Below are positions 47,054 to 58,064 of a stretch of 64,000 nt of DNA, one piece after another. Origin of the DNA: Pestalotiopsis fici W106-1 (taxonomy: Eukaryota > Ascomycota > Sordariomycetes > Amphisphaeriales > Sporocadaceae); contig NW_006917102.1 in assembly GCF_000516985.1 (NCBI RefSeq), positions 1,497,681 through 1,561,680 of the forward strand, read 5' to 3'. Position numbers and translations under genes: made by a program. Under the pieces are notes generated by a model. The model saw nothing but the letters and a program-made list of their open reading frames with translations. It did not search any database and was not told the origin of the DNA. The first letter of the stretch is position 1; the number at the start of each line of letters is the position of its first letter.

Positions 47054-47975
47054 GTTGCAGATGAATGGGTCGCTTTTCCCGTCGAATTCAAGGCGAAAAA
47101 GAAAAAGAGACAGCCTGCTGAAGAGGTAGCAATGGCTTTTCTTGTCAGCAAACGAGTGACTAAATGGGCTTGTAAACATTGACCGAGATACTCATTAAAT
47201 GAGAGATACCGCGCCGCGGACCCTTGCTGCATAATTTCGCCTTCGTCACCACTTGGGCAGTAGATCGAATGCAACTCTACTCTAAGTCCGAAAATCCGAG
47301 ATAACGGAGCATCTCCGCTCGTCGCACATCTTCACCATGGCAAGCAATCCCTTCTAAGGCCATCCAATCTACCAGACACCATTAGGCGATGTGCCGAATG
47401 CTGGATGTATGTCCCGGCGTTCGGGTTCGTAGGCTTCGATGCAGCAGACTAAACAGGCGTATATAGGTTGCGGGCTTTCATCTCACTAGGTAAGAGCGCG
47501 TGGCCGGGTCGAGATGTCATTCCGAGAGAGGTTCTCATTTCCAAGCTCAAAGACCTCAGGCCACTAAGGCCGCGGGCACGGCTTCGGTGATGCTCTCCGG
47601 CGGGTTATCAGGCCTAGGTAGCTGATACCTTCGCACCCCGAGGCTACCCCCAATGCCCCACCGTCTAGCGCGGTAGTCACTATTGTGAAAGATGTGGCAC
47701 CATTATTAGAAGTTTATTGACTCTGTGCGCACCAAAGTAATGTGTATGCGCGCCATACTCTGTGCTATGCAAGATGCTCAACGTGGCTTCGAGGTGATCG
47801 CCGGCCTTGGGGTCGAGGTGACCTCAAGGGAAGCTGTCACCTAGAGCAAGATGAGGTTTCGAGCACAAGTTGGAGGGATTCGCCCCTAGTGGGTAGTCCC
47901 CAGCGTCCAGGTATCTGGAGTACTTTGTCCTAGCCCCGCCGTGACGTGAACCCCGACGAGAGTCATCACATTGCT
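47054..47975. other. intergenic region
   Basis: No gene was recognised. It lies between the binding-protein start and the NLR 3' end. Confidence 0.4.
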
Positions 47976-50900
47976 CTATCGGACGAATCGCATTGTAAGA
48001 TGGCTCAACGCCTCTTGCTCTTTAGAAGCCCCTTTTGGAGGAACCACAAATCGGCCTTGTGTTTCCTCGGGGCTATCTGCGCCTTCGCGCCACGCCTGGA
48101 TGTTACACATCGCCAAAAGCCTTCTCTTCTCTTCTTCTGAGCACAGAATTCCATGATCTTCAAGAATTTCTTCAACCCTCTCCGTCCCTATTCGCTCTGT
48201 TGAGGGATCTGTCCACACTCCCCACGCCCGATCCCACAAGGCGTAGCTGACGTCTTCCTGGTCGTCATCGTAGAGCATGCCCAGTATCTCGCTCAAATCA
48301 CGACCCGCTTCAGGTGGTACTCTTTTCAGTTCTGTTGGCATGGGGATCATTGTGTGCTCTGACCCCATCAATGTCATGCTGTCAGTGTATTCGAACAGTA
48401 GAATAGGTCGTGGCTTTTGCAATCTTCGACCGCTTTGGTCGTGCAAGCGGACAAACTCTTTCAGACCGTGCGAGAAAATGACGGATTCCCTCGTGTCACG
48501 CCAAACGTTCTTTTTGTTCAGATACTGTATCAACCAGAGTGGGCTAGTTTCGAACACCAAATGAACTCCCTCCTGCTGATCGCCACCCCAACCCGACGCC
48601 CCTTTGGTACCCGGCATTATCATGAAAGGAAAGTGAAACTTCACTACTGCGAACTCGGGAGTCACATAACTCAGTGAGCATATGCATAAAATGTTCTCAA
48701 GAAGACGCTCATCCGGGGTAGCTAGGGATTTTAGGAGATAGAGAATATTTTCGCCTCCATGTCGGTCCATAGTCCAACCACGATGGTACGCGACCAACAC
48801 GACTCCCAAGATCATTTGCGAAGTCGAATATATATTACGAGAGCTGGCGACTTCGGCGGCATAACCTTTGTGTCGTCCAAAACAAGCAAGTGGGAGACGA
48901 ATATTGAGCTTATCAGCAGACCCAAACATTGAATCAAAAGTGAGTAGGCTCGCGAACGAGAGCGAGTTCGTATTAGCGCGATAGGAAATACCCCCCATCA
49001 AACTCTCTTTCAAGACCATGTCGCAGGCCTCGGGAGAGAAGATACGTCCGCCGATGGCTTGGTCTTTCATCAACTGAGCTGCATAGTCGCTATGGCCCCA
49101 ACATGCTGCTTCACTAATAAAAGGTCGAATGTGATGGAAAGACTCGACAACTGTCCATCCTTCAAAAAAAGGGTTGCCTGGGTGACCCGAGAACCGATAG
49201 AAGACTTTGTGACACAGATCAATTAGGAAATATCGCTGCTGGATGGTAAAACGCGATGATCCGAGTAGTCGGAAGAAGTCGATGATGTCTATACTTCTTA
49301 GAGCCATGGATGGAAAGCCGGTATGTTCTGATTTCCTGAAGGCGACTGAACGGGCTAAAAAGGCCTGCACCAGGTGGAAGTCGGGACCATCGACACCAAT
49401 GTTGTTAGAGTCAAGGAGATCTTTTCCTTCTGGTGTATCGGCGAAGAAGTCTCTTGCCGTTCTGTGTATGGATCGACATTCCCTTGTAGCACTCGTCACT
49501 TGGGCCCTGGAGTAAACACAGTCTTCAAATGGTCCCTCGACCAAATCCAGCAGCTCAACTAGCCCAGCGCAATGCGATAAGACCATTTTTTCGGCACGTT
49601 GAGACATCTCAAGGAGAGATGCTAGCCGAATATTGTCCACCCCAATTATGAGCGTATGAGCAGTGTCCGGTGTTAAAGCCAGGCTTAAAGACAGGCAATC
49701 GAGACCTCCATTGACCAAGAAATGATCTTCAAACGCCCCGTAGGACAAAAGGAGCAAGAAGATATTGGCAGCCTTGGTTTTGTATCTCTTTCCATCGTCC
49801 CCCAACCGTTTCCAGATAGATTTGAAATATTCAGACAGCTCTGTAGGCATATCTTCGAGACGTTCTCTCAGTTCACTTGGGGTATTGTCGTCGATTAAAC
49901 CACTTTTGACGCTTTCCACAGCTAGGCGAGCCCAGAGAAAGACACCTTCAGCTTTTCAGACAATCGTTTCGACAGTTTGGTTCAGAAACTTGATTGCAGA
50001 ATCATCTTGAGATTCTTGAAAAGCCCGGTGCACATGCTCTCGCAAGGAATCTAAGGCAAAATGATGAATATCTGGTGCCGTTAACGTATGAAGTCGTAGC
50101 TGCCTGGAATAAGCCAGATGCTGCTCAAAGATTCGCTCCCTCCGACTTGTCACTACAAGTCGAACATTAGTTATCTTCTCAAGCTCTCCAATGGCTGCCA
50201 ACAACTGATCATGTTGCGGTATTGGAAGGTGCTCATCCAGTGCGTCTAGCAGAATATAGATCGAGTATCGGTTGCCGAGAGTATTCAAAGCCATCAGCGT
50301 GGTTCCTTTCAAGTCCTCGAAACTCCAGTCGGCATCGGAATCCATTTGGCGTAGGTGAGGGGCTGATTGCAAAAGCATAGTGGCAAGAGATACCCCATCT
50401 TGTACTTCATAGTCCAAGAGCTGGCGTAGAAGCGACATATACATGCCTTCCATATCGTTCTGCCGCGAACGCCTATTGGATGCCCCGAGCCAGAAGAAAT
50501 GATGAATCACCAGGCGTGACTCCTCTGTTGCATTCTCGTCACTACCCTGCTTGATGTCTTGCATCTGCTCGAAAAGAGACTTCATCAACGTGCTCTTACC
50601 GGCGCCTGGCTTTCCACTGATCCAATACAACTTGGAGCTCGGTTCCGATATCAGCCACTGTCTGAAATCGTTAAACGTCTCATTGCGTGACTCTCGAATG
50701 TATCTGGGCTCTTGTGCGCTGCCGTCTTTGGCCTCGTCGTGCTCGGTGTTGTGTGTGACTGTTTCCATGGCATTACCCATGAGCCATTGAAATGATTTCT
50801 CATGGCCCTTGGCGACGCCGTTGAATCGCTGATTGAGTCCAGGAAATTTGAGACTGGCTTTCAGTCGCGCCAAGTCTGCATCCAAGAGCTGCGCTTCTCT

Positions 50901-51539
50901 TAGAGCTGTCACTTCGTCATGGACCACTGCCTGTGTTTCTTGGTGAAGCGACCGACTGTCCAAAAGCTGGGACATTTGTAGTTCGTGCTTCGAAACAGCA
51001 AGGGCAAAATTTTGCACCATAGTTTCGAGTCTCGCGAAATGCCCCAGCTGCGTCACCCTTTCCGCTTCGCCGGACATGTACATCTCAACAAGGATAGTGG
51101 TTTGCATTATATCTTGGCAGTCCTCAAGCGATTCGTTCAGTTGTTCAATGCGGCTGTGTCGCCAATTGCGTTTCGCTGCGGCCTTGAGAGAACGAAAGAA
51201 TTTTCCAACCCGAGAGGACGATTCGGAGGGAGCGAGCTTCTCTATTTCGTCATGGAGCTTTGTGGCAACTTCGGCACATTGTTTGGCGACCTGGGATAGT
51301 TGACCATCTTCCGGGACCGCATTTGACTGGAGGGCCTTTTTCTCCGACGCCGCAAGCCTATCAGTCAAATGGAGGAGTTCACTTGCTTTCGACTCTGCGG
51401 ACGCGTCTGGCTTTCCGTTTTCGTAGATGTCGCGAAAGGTCTGGTAGAACTTTTGACCCGAGTCGATCACGGCCATGATATTGCAAGCCAACGACAGCAC
51501 GTCGACCGACATGATGGGCAACGGGCGAAGGCTTCTCAA
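47976..51539 (-). pseudogene. NACHT/NLR-like STAND NTPase, interrupted by one in-frame UGA
   Basis: One frame runs from 51539 to 47976 (1187 codons before the final stop) with a single internal TGA at 49958-49956 (codon 528). Residues 1-250 form a helical N-terminal effector-type domain (start MRSLRPL, or Met10 at 51512). Walker A GKPGAGKST is at 309-317, and Walker B YILLDALDE contains Asp432 and Asp435. The sequence around the stop, ETIV-stop-KAEGVFLWARLAV, is the conserved winged-helix segment of fungal NACHT proteins, so the frame is clearly one gene. The remaining 646 codons have no obvious WD40, TPR or ankyrin repeats. Known relatives act in allorecognition cell death. Either a null allele, a readthrough site, or a sequence error. 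Confidence 0.85.
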
Positions 51540-52791
51540 CCGACGGACGATGCCTGTTGGTCCACCTCGCAGGAGTATTGAACTAGGCTTGGAAAAAGAT
51601 GCAAGCTTTAGATTGAGTTAAGAAAATGGATCACGGACATAAGCAGAGCTTGCGGGGTAACAGAGCCATATTTACGTGTACGTGGTGGGTCGAAATAAAC
51701 GGTCCGTGGCCCACGATGCTGGGTGGCGGCGAAGCTGAATACGGCCTGCGGCATATTCCAAAGGGGAAATGCTTTCGATCTTTGAACTATATACTGAGTA
51801 CTATTCACCATTAATCTTCGCCTTGACGCTTATCCACCTAAGGGATGCAGATTATACATTCCGCCGTGTTCCCAATTCACTATTACCTTTGTGTTTCTCN
51901 NNNNNNNNNNNNNNNNNNNNNNNNNNNNNNNNNNNNNNNNNNNNNNNNNNNNNNNNNNNNNNNNNNNNNNNNNNNNNNNNNNNNNNNNNNNNNNNNNNNT
52001 TTTTTTTCTTATGCAGCTGCCGGTAACACCGTTCGCTTTTGCATCTGATTCGACGTCCACGACAACTTCAAGCTGCTTACACCAGAAGAGAAAACTGCTG
52101 GAAGGTACCGTGATCCGATTATCGAGCACCTTTACTCATCCAGGTCATTCAAGCTAGAGCTTTGGATGACAAGTGCGGCGTTCTTGGCATTTCTGGCTTT
52201 TGCGAGTGGAGTGCTAGCAAAACGTGATCCAAGAACATTGGGTCTTTGTTACGTCTTGGTGGGATGGTGATTCCTTTGTGGCTCGTTATTGATGTGCAGC
52301 AAGAAGCTCGCCTAGGACACAGCTTAAAGCCTTACAGGATCCGATTTGGTTATTATAGAAAAATAGATATAATTTACGTGGATCATTCCGATTAAGTTAT
52401 AAATTCAGACTCGTATTATTCTAAAAATTGAACTTGTATCGTCATCTTTATACTCTGACTGTCATTCAGAGAATAAAGCGTCATAGGATCCCTGCGAGTT
52501 CGGGGACATGAATCAGAGAAATGAGTCATCCCAATAAACATTTATCGAAATTCCCGAACAGAGTCAAGCGAGGCACAATTATATCCACCATTTCAATTCG
52601 TGTCTATGTGCTAGCTTGTTTTGTCGAAATAATGCTTATAGAATATCCAACACGCTTCAACTTTAGAGGCAAGGTGGCGGGGTAAAAGCGTCACTGACGC
52701 CCTTCGCAAGACATTTATCAAAATAAAGGGGGATTGATAATATAGTACAAGATTCATTTATTTCCACTTTCATCCTTCACTCAGATTTCAA
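51540..52791. other. intergenic with assembly gap
   Basis: A short upstream region of the NLR gene, a gap and the upstream region of the arginase-like gene. No gene was seen. Confidence 0.4.
51900..51999. other. assembly gap of 100 N
   Basis: A run of exactly 100 N, the conventional size for a gap of unknown length, followed by a T run (52000-52007). Sequence order across it rests on scaffolding. Confidence 0.98.
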
Positions 52792-53856
52792 ATGATATTC
52801 TGCAATTTTGGTCGACTTCTTCGCCGCCCAGGCTGGCATCATTTTACCACCATACCCTCTACTTACGCGAAATCTTATTGCGCATCTTTCATCAGCAGCG
52901 CATCGCAATCTTTTCCTTCCATCACACCAGATATGGCTCTGGCAAAATCCATCACCATTATCTCCTCGCCGTATCATCTCGGCGTCCGCGACGCTGCCGT
53001 CGGCGCTGGACCGACAGCATTGCTGGCCGCGGGCTTCGCAGATGCCATCCAGCAGCAGGGCATAGCAGTCCGTGTGGTGGAACTTGAATCTGTTGAAGAA
53101 TTCGACGGCGAGATAGGCCGCTTATTTGAGCTTTTGCGACGCACATCCAAGACCGTCACTCAAGTCGTGCAGCAGAACTCGTTCCCCATTCTGCTGGCGG
53201 GTAACTGCTCCACCACCGTCGGCGTCCAGGCGGGCTATGCGGCTGCCAGGAACATCGTTCCCTCCTGCGTCTGGTTCGACGCTCACGACGACTTCAACAC
53301 TCCCGATGTTCTGGCTAGCGGGTATCTCGACTCCATGCCCGTGGCAATGCTGGCGGGCCTGGGCTGGAAGACGCTTCTAGCCAGCATTCCTGGCTTCAAG
53401 CCGCTGGACCTCCAGCGCCAGCTCGTCCACTGCGGCATGCGCGATGTCACGGAGCTCGAGCGCTCGCGCGTCGTGGAGGCTAGATTTCCGGTCATATGGG
53501 GCGACACTGAGAAGCAGGTTGATTTCGAGGGTGAGCTGCACAGACTCCTCAAGGATAAGAAATTGGGCGAGACCATGGTGCACCTTGATCTTGATGCTCT
53601 CGACACCTCGGTCGGGAATGTGAACAAGTTCTCTGCTCCCGGTGGCTTATTGGAAGATGACTTGGAGAGATGCTTGAGAATGATTCCATCCGAGTCCAAA
53701 CCCGTGTCGTTGACTATTGCATCCTATGACCCTTCGTTTGACAAGGATAGGAGAATACCGCCGGTGGCCATCAATGGAGTCGTGGCTTTCGTCAAAAGCT
53801 TGATTGCTCAGGGGTTCTTGGAGGGCACATCAGAAACTGCGTCGCGGGCCATATAG
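52792..53856 (+). CDS. Arginase/agmatinase-superfamily protein with an altered metal-site motif
   Basis: A single exon encodes 354 aa from ATG 52792, or 307 aa from ATG 52933 (MALAKSITII). The extra 47 residues contain no Asp or Glu before the last residue, several Arg and many Ser, resembling a mitochondrial targeting peptide; dual starts are possible. In 307-aa numbering the ureohydrolase motifs are AGNCST (89-94), where arginases have GGDHS; WFDAHDDFNTP (114-124), equivalent to DAHxDxNT; and HLDLDALDTS (217-226), equivalent to DxDxxDP. The metal-binding His of motif 1 is Cys here, as in a poorly characterised, largely bacterial branch. The substrate is unknown and probably not arginine. 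It is followed by Ldh2 on the same strand. Confidence 0.86.
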   Translation: MIFCNFGRLLRRPGWHHFTTIPSTYAKSYCASFISSASQSFPSITPDMALAKSITIISSPYHLGVRDAAVGAGPTALLAAGFADAIQQQGIAVRVVELESVEEFDGEIGRLFELLRRTSKTVTQVVQQNSFPILLAGNCSTTVGVQAGYAAARNIVPSCVWFDAHDDFNTPDVLASGYLDSMPVAMLAGLGWKTLLASIPGFKPLDLQRQLVHCGMRDVTELERSRVVEARFPVIWGDTEKQVDFEGELHRLLKDKKLGETMVHLDLDALDTSVGNVNKFSAPGGLLEDDLERCLRMIPSESKPVSLTIASYDPSFDKDRRIPPVAINGVVAFVKSLIAQGFLEGTSETASRAI

Positions 53857-54123
53857 CGTGCTGATCATTAGCAGGACATCTACTATAATCGACTAACTCT
53901 TAAGCATTTCTCGGCCACGGGCCGAGACCGAGCAATATAATGATGGTGACGGTGGGGAATGTGGGTTTTCGCGCCCAGTATATAATGATAGCTCTCGGCA
54001 CCGTCTTCATTTCTAAACTGAAACCTTTAGATAGCTATAATCACAAGCTCTCCAAGGCAATCAATTATTCATTATTAAATCTAACAAACATCGTGAATCG
54101 CGTTGCACGAACGAATTTCCAAA

Positions 54124-55266
54124 ATGGCCAACATCCAATCGGAATCGCCCAAGCTGCACGTACGTCCAGAGGACGCTCGCAAATTTGTCGAAGATGTCCT
54201 ACAAGGCAATGGTGTTTCCCAGCGCAACGCAGCCACGGTTGCAAAATGTTTGGTGAAGGCAGACCTGCGAGGAGTGGATACCCACGGCATTAATCGCATC
54301 CCTTCCTATATAGCACGTATCAAACAAGGTCTACTCGACGCAACCGCCGACCCGATCATCACCAAGGTCACACCTGTAGTTGGTCAGATTGATGGCCGCA
54401 ACGGCTTTGGATTCGTCGCCGCACATGCCGGCATGGATCTGGCGATTGAAATGGCAGAGAAATTTGGTATTGGTATGGTTAGTATCAAGCATTCAAACCA
54501 CTTTGGCATGGCTGCATGGATCTGCCAACAAGCGATTGATGCCAATATGATGAGTTTGGTATTTACCAACTCAAGCCCAGCGATGCCTGTTTGGGGAGGT
54601 AGAAGCAAACTTATGGGGATTTCGCCCATCGCATGTGGTGCTCCTGGCTTGGACAATCCTTTCATCCTTGACATGGCACCGTCCGTGGCAGCTCGTGGCA
54701 AGATCTTCAAGGCCGAGCGCCGAGGGGAGAAGATTCCCTTTGATTGGGCTATTGATGCCGAAGGGCAGCCCACCGATGACCCGACTGCGTGAGTAGCCCA
54801 TCTGCCCCCCTCTGCTTCTCCTGCTTTAGAGTACAATAAGAGGCTAACATGGCGAAGCGCACTTCAGGGGGTCATGCTTCCCATCGGTGGACCTAAAGGA
54901 TCTGCATTGGCTATCATGATGGACGTTTTCTCTGGCGTACTTTCAGGTTCAGCTTTTGCTGGCCATGTTACTGGACCCCTCAACCCATCCAAGCCTGCAG
55001 ATGTTGGGCATTTCTTGATAGCGATAAAGCCAGACCTTTTTATGAGTTTGGACGACTTCCGCAACCGCATACACTACCTATATGACCGAGTTGTAGGGTC
55101 AGAAAAAGCGACAGGTGTGGATCGGATTTATTTCCCTGGTGAAATCGAACAATTGAGTGAGAGGGAAAGACTCAAGACTGGCATTCCGTACGTCAAAGCT
55201 GAGATTGACGCCTTAAATGCAGAGGCCAAGAAAGTTGGCGCTGGAGATATAGTGGTACAGATTTGA
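54124..55266 (+). CDS. Malate/L-lactate dehydrogenase of the Ldh2/YlbC type
   Basis: Two exons, 54124-54788 and 54858-55266 (donor GTGAGT, phase 2), give 357 aa. Family marks: RGVDTHGINRIPSYI (about 50-64) with the catalytic His, GRNGFGFVAAHAGMDLAIE, KHSNHFGMAAWICQQA (about 123-138), SSPAMPVWGG, NPFILDMAPSVAARGKI, and the C-terminal PIGGPKGSALAIMMDVFSGVLSGSAF. The length is normal for PF02615. The enzyme reduces 2-oxo acids or ureidoglycolate-like substrates with NAD(P). A ureidoglycolate dehydrogenase or 2,3-diketogulonate reductase role cannot be excluded. Fungal homologs often look bacterial in origin. It sits 267 bp after the arginase-like gene on the same strand. Confidence 0.92.
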
Positions 55267-56133
55267 GTGACGTTTCTCCCAACGTTGCGACATAGTGCAC
55301 AAGCGTAGATAGGTAACAGTTGAACCTATTGACCTATTCACAAGTGCGGCCCGCCTGCCAAGCCCCCCGAGTCATGTCTTGCTTCCGCTCTTCATCTGCA
55401 TTATAAATGAAGGACATTATATATATCTGACTTGATGACTGCGACATTTTCACCTTTGGGGCAGAGTATGTACCCATGCTTATTGATGATTATCATCTTC
55501 AATGCCGTAGAGTTGATTCAATCCTTGGGCAAGAAAAAGTGACGCTCATGTCTATAGTTGCGCTCCTCGACCTCCCAAGTGCAGACCCAAAATTGATGAT
55601 CGAGGAAGACTACTCGGTCCTAGAAGCAGCCTACGAGGTGATCTTCCAGGAACTATGTTTAGCGCCTGACTGTGTTGGTTATTCGGCTCCGGGCTGAGTT
55701 TGATGGCGGCAAGATCCAAGAGCTCAAATTAACGTCGCGGCGCAGCATGCTCCTCATGGCCATCGCTGGTGACTTCCATAAGCAGCAACTCTTTTCCGCT
55801 CAGTACTTCTTCTTGTACTTTATGTCGAGGTGCTCTTGACGATTGGTCATCGCTCGTGAGTAGGAAGCTACCATCGTGGCTGAGTGACATTGACATTCAC
55901 ATTGCCCTGGTGTGGCTGTAAACCAGCTGTTCTTCGTCGACGATATTCCATTCCACTATCTTGTGTCCTCATAGAGGATGAGGAGATGACCAGTGACTGG
56001 GTGCCAGATGGCAACTTCTGGGTTGTTGAATGCGTCTCCTTGTGCCGCAGATCGCAGTCTATCCTCAGCAGGAACGCATTTACGTGGCGGTAGGTATTCT
56101 CTTGCAGAGGTCGAGGGTCACGCACATCCCCCA
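55267..56133. other. intergenic region with small open frames
   Basis: The 73-codon frame at 55476-55697 reads as a soluble helical peptide but has no family and no partner exon. I see no firm gene. Confidence 0.35.
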
Positions 56134-57417
56134 TTACGGTCGAAGTTGCATGCGGTCAAACAGCCCAGAAAATCCTTCCTGGACAACTTTGAAACCAGCG
56201 AGACGATTTGCAAAGGCAAATCTCTGTTTCAGAGGCCAATTTCGCCGTCCTTCCAGAAAGGTAAAGAGAATTCCCGCTATGAATGTATCTCCCGCACCAA
56301 TGGTGCTAAGAATTCATTAGACTGGGGATATCAAATGGCTGGAGTGCTCGTGCACGTACTCAATCACCTTTGAAGCTTCCGGAAGATAAGCATCCGTGCC
56401 GCAGAAGGCGCTCGTACGAGGCTCCAAGGCAAACGAACCATGCGTACCCCAAGTACAACATAGAAGCAGGCTGTAGAAGAGAAATATTAGCAGGAGTGAG
56501 CTTTGACAGAGGGGTCGCATGAGCTCACTCACGCGTTGGAGGCCAGTTTGGCTTGAGCTCGAAGACACTTTTCAGCGTCGCGGTATCCATTGCCCTACAA
56601 AATGCCTGGAGTCAATATCGGTCATAGCTGTAAGTTTTCTGGCTAACGGAATTCCTAAAGGTCAAATAGTGCATGAGTGAACATCAGTGCAATATGTGTT
56701 GACTAAACGTTGCCCAGCTTTTAGAGTAGAAGACCACATCCGCTTCCGGGACAAGACCTTGCAATCCATCCCTTGCCGGCTTCTCCAACTCTACGCTGAT
56801 TCGAACGTCCGCATGTGATTGTCGGAGTTGGCTTATACACTGAAGAGTGACATCCGGAATTCGCCCTGTAGCTGATTAGCCCCGCGCAATGGAGTTCCCT
56901 AGGACTGTTGGCACCTCAAAATGATACCAGGTATTTCCTGTGCTGAACACACTGGCGGCCTGACAGAACTCGTCGCAAGTCATCTCGGGGAGGTTATTAT
57001 AATTGATGATGGTGCGTGAGTTGGTAGCGACGCTTCGAATAATGTAGCTCGACGGTGGCTCGTCGTGGTCTTCGCGATATATGCATGCTTGTAAGGACAC
57101 GCCTGAGCCGAGTGTCTCTTCAATTTTCCTCGCGGCACTGGACTGTCGACTGGGTAGCACTGCGATCAAATTCAACGATGTTGGTGCATCGACAGGTCGG
57201 AGAAGCTCCTGAAGGACTTCTACGGTATTTGGACAATTCCCTCCCCGTCTCGTCGAGATATCTAACGCTCGTTGTTTTTCATCTTCGGAAGGGTACTGAG
57301 ACACGCTATGCCTACCGGTCAATCGAGAGCGCCATACGAGCATAACATGACAGATTGAAAGACTAACCACAGAATGGTGTCAATGTAACATGCACCAACT
57401 CCAACAAATCGTTCCAT
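56134..57417 (-). pseudogene. PfkB-family carbohydrate kinase (ketohexokinase-like) with two one-base frame breaks
   Basis: Homologous parts appear in order on the minus strand. First exon 57417-57368 (MERFVGVGACYIDTIL). Then SQYPSEDEKQRA, RGGNCPNTVEVLQ, and WYHFE up to 56924. Then RIPDVTLQCISQLRQ.. to VVFYSKSWA. Then GNGYRDAEKCLRAQ, CCTWGTHGSFALE, and finally DTIGAGDTFIAGI with the GAGD anion-hole motif, ending at 56136-56134. At two junctions (about 56875 and 56602) the acceptor is followed by one G too few to keep the frame: CAG|GGCGA and TAG|GGCAAT would each need an extra G. All other splice sites fit. The enzyme would phosphorylate a ketose or similar sugar. Either a young pseudogene or homopolymer errors. 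Confidence 0.8.
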
Positions 57418-58064
57418 GATTGCTTCTTACAGGTCAGGAGCTAAGCCCGAGGGGTTGTCTCTGGTGTTGGAGTAGGTTCGGGCAAAAGACTTTTAGCTTT
57501 GAGGCTTATGGGCTTATTCTTTTGGCCCGGTCAGCAGGGCAGGTGTTGGGAGCTTTGGGGTCATTGCTGCTCAGTGATATGCAGTTTGCGACAAGACAGA
57601 GACCAAAAGCAATACCAGGCGGCAGACAAACAATGCAACAGCGGGCTGGTGCACGGGAAGACCGCCCGCTGTACCTACTACATATGTATGCAGTGTGTAC
57701 TGACATAATATCAGTCAAATTGAACATAACCGTGAAGCGACAACAGTCTTGCGCAATACATTCGAGAGGTATTTGTCTTGACCATCGGTTTGGGTCGACA
57801 TCATGAAGCAGAGCTTGAGCAGCATGTACCTCAACGTGATTTATATGGCTGATAGTGTCATCTTTTGGGCCAGAAGATCCAATCGCTTCTGACTAATCAA
57901 ATACGACAAGACTCAAGTCGTCAAACATTTGCACCGGGACTCCATTTAGTCAAATATTTCTAAGATCTTTCTAATCTAGCATCATTCTTTGCGATGTGAC
58001 TCCAGCTGGTATCTGAGTTGGGCCGTCTTTACACCACATACAGTTTGTATGTAAATGTTCATGA
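57418..58064. other. intergenic region
   Basis: Upstream DNA of the PfkB kinase gene and 3' flank of the protein kinase gene. No gene was seen. Confidence 0.4.

Noticed and set aside
51769..52157. Open frames crossing the N run
   Set aside because: They exist only because N codons are not stops.
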